DNA of 64,000 nt from Lentisphaerota bacterium (lineage in GTDB: Bacteria; Verrucomicrobiota; Lentisphaeria; Oligosphaerales; JABHEG01). Where the stretch lies: assembly GCA_018676675.1 (NCBI GenBank), contig JABHEG010000003.1, positions 26,951 through 90,950 of the forward strand. Reading direction: 5' to 3'. Shown in pieces: positions 52,577-59,831 of the stretch. A program made the position numbers and the translations under genes. Below the pieces are notes generated by a model that made no database searches, was not told where the DNA came from, and was given only the letters and a program-made list of their open reading frames with translations. Each line of letters starts with the position of its first letter. The stretch's first letter is position 1.

Positions 52577-53668
52577 TCAACTGGCCTCACGTTTCTCATA
52601 GTTTGTGCGGGTCTCCGGCGCGTGGGCCGGTATCACGTGCATATCTTCCGGGGCAATCGACAGGCTAACTCTGTCTCCCGGCGAAAGCCCCAAATGCCGC
52701 CACTGCGGCCAACTCACTGATGCCTGAATGCCCAATGGACCCTCGGTCCTGACCCGACAGGCTGTACCGCGGTCCTGCACATCCTCGATCCGGGTGAATA
52801 TCTGGTTCCTGTCCGTGTCACTTGCCGTCTCGTTTTTCACAACAACCTGCTCGGGTCTGACCATCACGTGAACGGGGCCCTGAGCGGGTGTTGACGTATA
52901 CATGAGTATTCCTTGGACATTACACTTGTAACAACTGTTCCCGGTTTCAGCGATTCCCTCCCAGAGATTCTCTGTTCCCACGAACTGTGCGGCGAAGAGG
53001 GTTCGTGGTTTGCGCAGTATGTCCTGAGGCGGGGCGGTCTGTTCCACGCGTCCTCCGTTCAGCAGGATTACGCGGTCGGCGAGGCGCATGGTTTCCTCGA
53101 AGCTGTGACAGATGTGGATGGTTGTGATACCGGTCTTGTCATGGATGGTTCGCAGGATGTCCGCGATCTGCGCCCGAGTGGCGGCATCAAGCGCGGCCAG
53201 TGGTTCATCGAGCAATAGAGCGGCGGGTTTGATTGCGAGCGCCCGGGCCAGGGCAACGCGCTGTTGCTCGCCCCCGCTCAGCGTGCCGGGAGAGCGCGAC
53301 AGCAGGTGACTTATCCCAAGCAGTTCCGCCAATCGCGTGACGCTTCCCGCGGCCTCCCCTGCTGCGCCCTGGACTCTCGCTCCAAAGGCGATGTTCTGGG
53401 CGACGTTCAGATGAGGGAACAGGGCGTAGTCCTGGGGGACATAGCCGATTCGCCTGCGTTCCGGCATCCATTGAGTGACGTCCGTGCCGTCAAGACTGAC
53501 GACTCCACAGTCCGGCTGCACCAATCCTGCGATGCATTCCAGGAGCACGGTCTTGCCGGCCCCGGTCGGCCCAAGAATGACGATGTACTCGCCTTTCCCG
53601 ACGTCCAGACTGACGTCATGAAGGGCGAATTCGCCGAGCCGGACTGAAAGGTGTTCGACCGTGACCAT
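52577..53668 (-). CDS. Molybdate/tungstate-type ABC transporter ATP-binding protein (set 1)
   Basis: A 363-residue ATPase with GPTGAGKT (Walker A, about 33-40), GYVPQDYALFPHLNV (Q-loop), LSGGEQQRVALARALA (signature), LLLDEPLAALD (Walker B) and the His switch in HICHSFEE. The C-terminal part (about 240-363) is a TOBE-type domain (HVMVRPEQVVV; GDRVSLSIAPEDMHVIPA). It works with the permease encoded 54 bases upstream. It is a paralogue of the ATPase at 48519-49583, not a recent duplicate, as the sequences differ clearly outside the motifs. Confidence 0.9.
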   Translation of the reverse strand: MVTVEHLSVRLGEFALHDVSLDVGKGEYIVILGPTGAGKTVLLECIAGLVQPDCGVVSLDGTDVTQWMPERRRIGYVPQDYALFPHLNVAQNIAFGARVQGAAGEAAGSVTRLAELLGISHLLSRSPGTLSGGEQQRVALARALAIKPAALLLDEPLAALDAATRAQIADILRTIHDKTGITTIHICHSFEETMRLADRVILLNGGRVEQTAPPQDILRKPRTLFAAQFVGTENLWEGIAETGNSCYKCNVQGILMYTSTPAQGPVHVMVRPEQVVVKNETASDTDRNQIFTRIEDVQDRGTACRVRTEGPLGIQASVSWPQWRHLGLSPGDRVSLSIAPEDMHVIPAHAPETRTNYEKREAS

Positions 53669-53722
53669 CAGGCGCTTTCTCTCCCGGCTGTCTTTCGGTG
53701 TTGAGTGGGCATAGACGGTTTC

Positions 53723-54559
53723 TCAGAGACTGATCCTGCGGCCACCGAGCGCTTTGAAGATGAGGAGCGCGGTTGCTGCCACGATGACGAGGATGACGCT
53801 GGTCACGATTCCGCCGGCGATGTCGCCGGCGGAGTTTTGCAGGAAGACGCGGATCGGGAGCACAGCCGTCTTCTCCGACGCCGTGCAGAAGATGAGGATT
53901 GGTCCGAACTCGCTGATTGCGCGGGCCCAAGTCATGACCGTTCCCGCGATGATTCCGTTTTTGGCTAACGGCAGGACAACCACCAGGAAGGCTCGAGCTC
54001 GCGTGCAGCCCAGTGTCCGGGCAATAGCTTCGTACCGGGGAGATATGTCATCGAAGGCGGCTTTCACTGCTCTTACGGCAAATGGCCCGGCAATGAAGAG
54101 CTGAGCCAGGACAATGCTCTTCGGGGTGTAGTGGATCTGGATGCCTATCGCGTCGAAAAGGGGGCCCATCCAGTAGCGCAGGACTGTGAGGAGGGCGATT
54201 CCCGCGACCAGCGGGGGGAGAACGATCGGCAGGTCAATGATCGTGTCGATCAACAGGGCGAACCGGCCGCGGAAGCGGGACAGCGCATAGGCGGCAGGGA
54301 TGCCGAACAGCAGGGCAATGAGAGTGGTGGTCGTGGAGGTGATCAGACTCAGCTTTATGGAATGCCATACCTGTCCGGCGAAGGCCCGGCCTTCCGGCGT
54401 GCCGCAGGCCCAGCGCAGCTTTTGCGGCCAGTCCACGTAAGCTGCCATGGCGACCAAAGTCCCGGCTACCATCAGGACAGCGAGGAGGACGGTGCCTTGG
54501 GTTGCTCGGCGAAACGCTCGTTCCGCTGCCCGTCCATCATTGGGGGGGCTATTCGCCAT
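53723..54559 (-). CDS. WtpB/ModB-type ABC transporter permease (set 1)
   Basis: A 278-residue permease from ATG 54559 (AAGGGG six bases upstream), overlapping the preceding gene by 11 bases. Six or so helices include DLPIVLPPLVAGIALLTVLRYW and the coupling loop ARTLGCTRARAFLVVVLPLAKNG (near residues 190-212). MTWARAISEFGPILIF is characteristic of the tungstate/molybdate family. The longer loop after the first helix (KLRWACGTPEGRAFAGQVWHS) is as in WtpB. It is the channel of the first importer. Confidence 0.88.
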   Translation of the reverse strand: MANSPPNDGRAAERAFRRATQGTVLLAVLMVAGTLVAMAAYVDWPQKLRWACGTPEGRAFAGQVWHSIKLSLITSTTTTLIALLFGIPAAYALSRFRGRFALLIDTIIDLPIVLPPLVAGIALLTVLRYWMGPLFDAIGIQIHYTPKSIVLAQLFIAGPFAVRAVKAAFDDISPRYEAIARTLGCTRARAFLVVVLPLAKNGIIAGTVMTWARAISEFGPILIFCTASEKTAVLPIRVFLQNSAGDIAGGIVTSVILVIVAATALLIFKALGGRRISL

Positions 54560-55352
54560 CGGTGGCCCCTTCTGGAAGGGCTGTCGCCGAGACGGGAACC
54601 AGCCACTGACGGCCCCGGGCGAGCAGTTCATGCATCGTGGCGAGGGTGCGCTCGGGTTGTTGCGAACAGGTCAACTGCAGCAGGAGCAGGGGACAGCCGG
54701 CCGACTGGAGTTCCGGCACGCTGTAATAGGCTACTCCCGGCGGGAGGTCTGTTGTGTTCCAGACGAAGGCGGCATCAAGGCTTCCGAGACCAACCAGGCG
54801 CACCAGTTCCCCGGAACGTTCCGTGCGATGTCGGAGGTTGGCGGTAATGGGATCCCTGAGCGCTGCGGGGATGGCGCGGGATAGCGCTTGTCCGAGTGAC
54901 CCTTCACGGGCTCCCGCTCCAAGTGCTGCACCGTCAGCGGTCAGTGCCGCGAGAGACGTCTCTGCGCGAGCCACAACGCCCAACTCCAGGCGGCCCACAT
55001 CGTAGCTACGCTTCACCAGTCCTGCTTCTGTCAGCGCCGTGCTGATGCGGCCTTCCGTGCACACCACAAAGTCGCCTTTCCTCAGCCCCATGACGGTACT
55101 TACCACGTGTGACGGGCGAACGGGAGCCAGGCGGACATTGACATCGCTGCCTGCGGCGAGTCTCCCACTCACCCGCTGCGCCAGCGCTTTGAGCGTGGCA
55201 GGGCAATAGATCAGAACATCCGCAGTTGGGGCGGGAGCCCTTCCGCCGCAGCCACTCAGCAGGACCGCGACCAAGAGCACGGCCGGCTCAATCCACGAGT
55301 GTTTCCCCGTAATAGGGCAACTGGTATGGGCTGGATGTTGTGTGATAGCCAT
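54549..55352 (-). CDS. ModA-like substrate-binding lipoprotein, atypical
   Basis: A 267-residue exported protein from ATG 55352, overlapping the previous gene by 65 bases; a GTG at 55280, just after that gene's stop, is an alternative start. A hydrophobic segment leads to the lipobox VLLSGC. The mature protein is a diverged periplasmic binding protein (VLIYCPATLKALAQRVSGRL; DFVVCTEGRISTALTEAGLV; DAAFVWNTTDLPPGVAYYSV) in which the usual Gly-Gly-Ser-Gly anion loop is not recognisable. It is one of two consecutive binding-protein genes serving one permease, so it may be an accessory or differently selective subunit. Confidence 0.65.
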   Translation of the reverse strand: MAITQHPAHTSCPITGKHSWIEPAVLLVAVLLSGCGGRAPAPTADVLIYCPATLKALAQRVSGRLAAGSDVNVRLAPVRPSHVVSTVMGLRKGDFVVCTEGRISTALTEAGLVKRSYDVGRLELGVVARAETSLAALTADGAALGAGAREGSLGQALSRAIPAALRDPITANLRHRTERSGELVRLVGLGSLDAAFVWNTTDLPPGVAYYSVPELQSAGCPLLLLQLTCSQQPERTLATMHELLARGRQWLVPVSATALPEGATDGE

Positions 55353-56112
55353 GCTGTTCGAAATGCCTCTGTCCGGCCGGGGATGCGGCAAACTCCAGGA
55401 ACTTGTTAGCGCCGCCTCGATTCTGGCTCCAGGTGAGGACTGAAGCGGGGATCTGAACATCCTGGTTCTTTTCTTCAGGGATCACGAGAAGGTCCACCTC
55501 ATCACGCCCGAGGAAAGCCATGGCGTCCCAGTTGATGGCGGCATCCAAGGCGTTGAGTGCGATTGCGTTGGTGAGCTCGACTGCCGTTCCGGTGTAGGCC
55601 CCCTGCGCGTCGATGTTTGCTTTGACCTGCTTCCAGAGACCTGCCTTCTCCAAGACCTGCTGTGCGACCATGCCGCAGGCCACTGTCTTGGTCTGACCGA
55701 TGCCGACACGAACATCCGGTCGTGCAAGGTCTGCCAAACTGCGAATGTCTTTCGGGTTGCCCTTCCGCACCATGACTACCGGCACGAACCGGGCAACGAC
55801 CGTGTCATCTTCCGTGTGACCTGCCAGACGGGCTTGTTCGGCGTAGTACCGCTCGCCCGGGATATAGAGATCCCCGCTACGGGCAAATGTGAGCATGGAC
55901 AGCAGACAACCCGACCCCGCATACGTGACCTGAACCGGAATCCCCGTTGTACGGGTGAATTCCTCCCGCATGGGCTCAAATGCAGGACGGATCCCTGCCC
56001 CGCAGTAGACGAAAAGCGCGCCCGAAGAGGACTGCATCCCAAGCAGAGCCCACACACAGGCTGACATTAGACAGACGAGAACGAGAAGTGCAGTCAGAAG
56101 CTTCCAGCGCAT
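55288..56112 (-). CDS. Molybdate/tungstate-type substrate-binding protein (set 1)
   Basis: A 274-residue exported protein from ATG 56112, with GGAGAG upstream. A strong N-terminal hydrophobic segment (LLTALLVLVCLMSACVWALLG) could be a signal peptide, a lipobox (LMSAC) or an anchor. LFVYCGAGIRPAFEPMREEF, VTYAGSGCLLSMLTFARSGD and LYIPGERYYAEQA are the ModA/WtpA-type ligand and hinge segments. DAAINWDAMAF is the closing motif. It heads the transport genes, 151 bases after the Rrf2 gene, and the adjacent permease and ATPase make a full importer. Confidence 0.85.
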   Translation of the reverse strand: MRWKLLTALLVLVCLMSACVWALLGMQSSSGALFVYCGAGIRPAFEPMREEFTRTTGIPVQVTYAGSGCLLSMLTFARSGDLYIPGERYYAEQARLAGHTEDDTVVARFVPVVMVRKGNPKDIRSLADLARPDVRVGIGQTKTVACGMVAQQVLEKAGLWKQVKANIDAQGAYTGTAVELTNAIALNALDAAINWDAMAFLGRDEVDLLVIPEEKNQDVQIPASVLTWSQNRGGANKFLEFAASPAGQRHFEQHGYHTTSSPYQLPYYGETLVD

Positions 56113-56263
56113 CGTGAACTCTCCGTGAACATGTCCGGGCGACGCCCCCCCAAGACGTCCTCCTACCAGTCTATCACGAAAGCCGAGCGACGTGATCAAC
56201 ATAATATGAATAAATCATGAATTGGGGGGTAGGAAGAGGAGGAAGGGGGACGGGTTGAGGAGA

Positions 56264-56704
56264 TCAGATGCTGTAGGAGGGAGTCACTGCGGCCTTGCTG
56301 TCTTTCAGCATATCGGCCACGGTCGTTTCACTGAACACGCGGTGAAGGGCTTCTGTTGCGCGTTTCCATACGGGGCGTGTCGGGCAGTTTGCTGCTCGGT
56401 CGCAGGTCTCAGTGCCGACGCAGGGGACGGGAATGAGAGGCCCCTCAACAGCCTGGAGGATATCGGCAACGGTAATCCGGTTGGGGGTGCGCCCAAGAGA
56501 GAAACCGCCGTTCCGCCCACGGTGGCTTAGGACGAGACCGGCCGCCCGGAGGGGGGCCATCAGCTGTTCCACGTAATCCGCCGAGATGTCCTCATGGGCC
56601 GCGATGTCACGGCGGGTCAACAGTGTTCCGTCGTCCTGCTTGTCAGCCAGGCATACCATGATTCGTGCTGCGTACCGGCCGCGCGTGGAAAGTGTCATCG
56701 CCAT
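56264..56704 (-). CDS. Rrf2-family transcriptional regulator, IscR-like with three cysteines
   Basis: A 146-residue winged-helix regulator. MTLSTRGRYAARIMVCLA and SADYVEQLMAPLRAAGLVLSHRGRNGGFSLGR (in two parts, 41-72) are the DNA-binding domain. Cys95, Cys101 and Cys107 have the C-x5-C-x5-C spacing that holds the [2Fe-2S] cluster in IscR. It probably senses Fe-S, sulfur or redox state. It is first in the leftward 12-gene run, so it may regulate itself and the oxyanion-transport and sulfur-carrier genes. AAGGTAG lies upstream of the ATG. CymR-type cysteine sensing is an alternative, though CymR lacks the cluster. Confidence 0.9.
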   Translation of the reverse strand: MAMTLSTRGRYAARIMVCLADKQDDGTLLTRRDIAAHEDISADYVEQLMAPLRAAGLVLSHRGRNGGFSLGRTPNRITVADILQAVEGPLIPVPCVGTETCDRAANCPTRPVWKRATEALHRVFSETTVADMLKDSKAAVTPSYSI

Positions 56705-57112
56705 GGTGGTCTACCTTAAATGCCGAAATCCTGATGCACATTAGCCAGTAACATACAGGCTGAAGCATGAGACACAAAACCTGCGACGGCGTTCCGGGGG
56801 CGTTTCCGGACTCACCCTAAGGGGTAAGTCTCATGAGGCGGCTTCGACGGAGTCTCTCCCTTCACCGGACACAGATGGATAAGAGAAGCCCTGGAGGGAG
56901 AGACTCCGTCGAGCCATCCTGAAGTTCCCTCCCACGTAGCTGAGGAGTTACGCCGCGAGGGCGTTTCCGTGAGGGGTGTGGCTCGACACCGGACAGAGGG
57001 CAGTCTGACGGGGCGGCGCCGGCTCTCCGGGGGAGCGGCCTGAGTGTATGGTATGCAGTCGGCATTGAGTTTGCGTGACTGGTGATCTTGGGTACTGCAG
57101 GAGTGACACGAG
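56705..57112. promoter_or_regulatory. Divergent region between the Rrf2 gene and the second DUF6807 gene
   Basis: The 408-base region is mostly occupied by copy B of the family-1 palindromic element (about 56815-56950). The 110 bases next to the Rrf2 start are AT-richer and should hold its promoter and any autoregulatory site. A GC-rich stretch (57005-57045) precedes the DUF6807 gene. No gene is visible. Confidence 0.4.
56815..56950. repeat. Dispersed palindromic element, family 1, copy B
   Basis: This is the reverse-orientation counterpart of 37618-37740. Its arms are 56840-56864 (one inserted base, one mismatch) and 56892-56915 (identical to the copy A right arm). The 27-base spacer, reverse-complemented, matches copy A at about 22 positions (shared CCATCTGTGTCCG). 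The outer CACGTAGCTGAGG near 56933-56945 also matches the outer arm of copy A; the other outer end is more diverged. Confidence 0.78.
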
Positions 57113-58342
57113 ATGAGCAATCGATGGGCAATCGCCGGTTTCGTCCTCATTGGTTTGGCTGGCGTCTGTCGAGGCGCGGGGTTACGAGTCCAGGTCGATT
57201 GGCCTGGGGAGATGAGCGGGCCTGTTCCGGTGCATGTTGACGTGCCGGAAGGTGTCCTGGCCGGCGCGCCGGCTTGGGAAGTGGTTGGCCCGGGGGAAGA
57301 GCGCCTGCCGTGTCAGGAAGACCCCGCTGTTCCCGGACGACTTTGGTGGTTGGCCACGCGGTCCCCTGAGGTCCGCCACTCACAGGTGGTGATTCGTCAG
57401 GCCGCGGAACCTGCTGCTCAGAGCATGTCTACGAGCAAGGGCGTGTCCTTGCTGACGATCAGCCGCGCTGGGGTCCCTATCCTGGTCTACCGCCACGGGC
57501 CCGTGGCGCCACCCGAAGGGAAGAGCCCGAACTACACGCGGAGCGGCTTCATTCACCCCCTGTACTCCCCGTCGGGAGAGGTGTTGACGGCTATGCATCC
57601 CTACGATCACACCCATCATTTCGGCCTGTGGAATCCCTGGCGGAAAACGGAGTTCGAGGGGCGTGAGACCAATTTCTGGGAGATAGCCAACGGCCAGGCG
57701 ACCGTCCGGTTCGCGCGTTTCGAGTCCGTGACAGCCGGCCCCGTTTTCGGCGGCTTCCGAGCCTTGCATGAGCACGTCGTTCTGAAGGCTCCGGGTGGGG
57801 AGAAGGTTGCCCTCAATGAGGTGTGGGATGTGCGTGCCTGGAACACGGGGGACGGTATTTTCCTGATCGATTTCGTGACCACACAACGCTGTGCTTCGGA
57901 GAGCCCGCTGACGATCAAGGCCTATCGGTATGGAGGCTTCGGATTCAGAGGAAGGCTGGGATGGCATGGCGACAACAGTGACTGTCTTACCTCGGAGGGG
58001 AAGACGCGCGCCAACGGACACGCGTCCAGAGCACGTTGGTGCCACGTCTATGGTGACACACCCAAAGGGGGAGCGGGCGTGCTGTTCATGAGTTACCCCG
58101 GGAACCGGGCTCACCCGGAACCGATGCGTCTGTGGCCGCCCAAAGCGAACAAGGGAAAAGACAATATCTTCTTCAACTTCTGCCCAACCCAGAAGAAGCC
58201 ATGGACGCTTGAGCCAGGAAACACTTACGTCTTGCGTTACCGCATGAGCGTCTATGACGGCAAACCGTCGAAGAGCGGAGCTGAGAGGCTTTGGCAGGGG
58301 TTCGCTACCCCGCCGACAGCGACCGTGCTCGGGGGGAAGTAA
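57113..58342 (+). CDS. Secreted DUF6807 (PmoA-type) family protein
   Basis: A 409-residue protein with a signal peptide (WAIAGFVLIGLAGVCRGAG). After an N-terminal beta domain it has the family core: SGFIHPLYSPSGEVLTAMHP, then YDHTHHFGLWNPWRKTEFEG (about 163-182) with its clustered His residues, and FLIDFVTTQRC. CHVYGDTPKGGAGVLFMSYP and the end YRMSVYDGKPS are also typical. It is a single-domain relative of the DUF6807-HEAT fusion at 40786-43956. The family is associated with carbohydrate metabolism, and the His cluster suggests a metal site. No downstream gene is close on the same strand. Confidence 0.85.
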   Translation: MSNRWAIAGFVLIGLAGVCRGAGLRVQVDWPGEMSGPVPVHVDVPEGVLAGAPAWEVVGPGEERLPCQEDPAVPGRLWWLATRSPEVRHSQVVIRQAAEPAAQSMSTSKGVSLLTISRAGVPILVYRHGPVAPPEGKSPNYTRSGFIHPLYSPSGEVLTAMHPYDHTHHFGLWNPWRKTEFEGRETNFWEIANGQATVRFARFESVTAGPVFGGFRALHEHVVLKAPGGEKVALNEVWDVRAWNTGDGIFLIDFVTTQRCASESPLTIKAYRYGGFGFRGRLGWHGDNSDCLTSEGKTRANGHASRARWCHVYGDTPKGGAGVLFMSYPGNRAHPEPMRLWPPKANKGKDNIFFNFCPTQKKPWTLEPGNTYVLRYRMSVYDGKPSKSGAERLWQGFATPPTATVLGGK

Positions 58343-58423
58343 GTCCGGACGAGACGCCTCTTGCAGACGCCATAAGCGGTGTTTTTCTCTTAACCGAGCC
58401 GGGCACAGCGTATGCGGGCAGGA

Positions 58424-58670
58424 CATCGCGGGATGGCAGCCGCTCCCACATTGGCAGCCCATACAGGTTGGGAGTGTCTTCAACGTGGGAGGAGCCGCCG
58501 TGCTCCGATTGACTGTCTTGGCATAGGACATCGCGGGATGGCACCCGCTCCCACATTGGGGGAAGACCCCTCCCGCTGGTCAGGGCTCGGACGGAAAGGA
58601 GCCATCGCGGGATGGCACCCGCTCCCACATTGGGGCAAGACCCCTCCCGCTGGTCAGGGCTCGGATGGAC
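58424..58670. repeat. REP-like hairpin repeats, partly in 74-bp tandem
   Basis: The 347-base gap after the DUF6807 gene contains three copies of a hairpin unit CATCGCGGGATGG followed by CA[GC]CCGCTCCCACATTGG, starting at 58424, 58529 and 58603. GCGGG pairs with CCCGC around a 6-base loop. The last two copies belong to a 74-bp direct tandem repeat that also includes a GACCCCTCCCGCTGGTCAGG stretch. The unit is strikingly like REP sequences of Pseudomonas putida. No REP transposase gene is nearby. Confidence 0.8.
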
Positions 58671-58689
58671 GGTGAGCTTCTCGGCTGGG

Positions 58690-59697
58690 CTACTTCTTCC
58701 CCGCGATCTCGTCCTCCAGATCCTGGAAGAAGCTGTGGACATACGGCTGTTTCGGGCCGTTTGGCAGCCACGTGTCACGCAGGTCCTGCAGGTCGCGGAC
58801 GAGGTCAGGGCTCTCATTCCGCCCCATGAAGAACTCAATGACCCCCATGAGACCTTCGTCGCGGAAACGCTTGACGTCCCCGATCTCGTTCATGAGGTCG
58901 CGGTAGGCAGCCTCGACGCGTCCTTGCCGTCTATGGGCAAGACGGCGCCCTCGGTCGGTGGTCATCATGTCGACGAACGGCTGTTTCATCTGCAGCCAGC
59001 GGGGGATGAACCCGACGTACTTCTTGAGGGTAGCGTGGCCGCATTCGCGTATCAGCTTGTGGGTGTGGATCTGGATGTTGCGGTAAAACGCGACTAAGCC
59101 CAGGTTGGCATCCAGTGTGTCAGCGTCGTACAGGATCCGGCTTTCCAGGAGTTCGGGGGGGGCGATCGCGCCATTCTCATCGCGGAGGCGGACGTGATCG
59201 CGAATGACCTGGCTGGCACTCTCCCGCGTGGCGTCGTCCATCCCGAGGATCTGCAGCAGATGATCCGCGACCACCGCGCCGGACTCGCTGTGCAGTGAAC
59301 CGGTCAAGCTCTCTCGGTCGTAGATCTCTGTGACCATACTCATACTTCCGGGGGGCGGAGGAAGTGGCTGGTTCTGCCAAAGCCCCCCAGGCCCCACAGC
59401 CCGGTTTCCCCGAGCGTCACGAATGATCTCTCCATCGTAGCGTTTTGTGATGTCATGGAGGACGGCCGCGTACTCAAGCAGCTTGGGGTCACCGCCTTCC
59501 GGCTGTGCCATTTGCAGGCACAGATTTCGGACGCGGCGCGTGTGGTTTATGTAGTAGCTGGGCCATGAGAAACCGACCCAGACCTCATCCCAGAGCCCGA
59601 ACGTGTGTTCCGCAAGCGTCTCGAGGTATGAGATGTTCTCAGCGTGCTCTTCGTCCGCAATCGACACAGGTGCAGCAGGTGTTTCCGCCAACGGCAT
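58690..59697 (-). CDS. HD domain-containing protein
   Basis: A 335-residue protein from ATG 59697 (GAGGAG five bases upstream). Metal-binding HD residues are visible in NHTRRVRNLCLQMA (first His, about 50), EYAAVLHDITKRY (His-Asp, about 78-82) and ILYDADTLDANLG (last Asp, about 195). VIRDHVRLRD adds another conserved His. The C-terminal 130 residues are helical and unassigned. HD proteins hydrolyse phosphoesters such as nucleotides or (p)ppGpp. The substrate here is unknown. It is convergent with the REP-like region and divergent from the GH5-like gene. Confidence 0.8.
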   Translation of the reverse strand: MPLAETPAAPVSIADEEHAENISYLETLAEHTFGLWDEVWVGFSWPSYYINHTRRVRNLCLQMAQPEGGDPKLLEYAAVLHDITKRYDGEIIRDARGNRAVGPGGLWQNQPLPPPPGSMSMVTEIYDRESLTGSLHSESGAVVADHLLQILGMDDATRESASQVIRDHVRLRDENGAIAPPELLESRILYDADTLDANLGLVAFYRNIQIHTHKLIRECGHATLKKYVGFIPRWLQMKQPFVDMMTTDRGRRLAHRRQGRVEAAYRDLMNEIGDVKRFRDEGLMGVIEFFMGRNESPDLVRDLQDLRDTWLPNGPKQPYVHSFFQDLEDEIAGKK

Positions 59698-59831
59698 GTT
59701 CTCCTCAATGCAGCACCGGCCCTCAGCCGTTGCTCTCCACATGTTTCGGTGTCACATTTACTCGCCAAATGGACAAAGTCCAGCGGACGCTCTCGCCGTC
59801 TCGCGTGTCTTTCGGTCAGTGGAGGCTTCCC

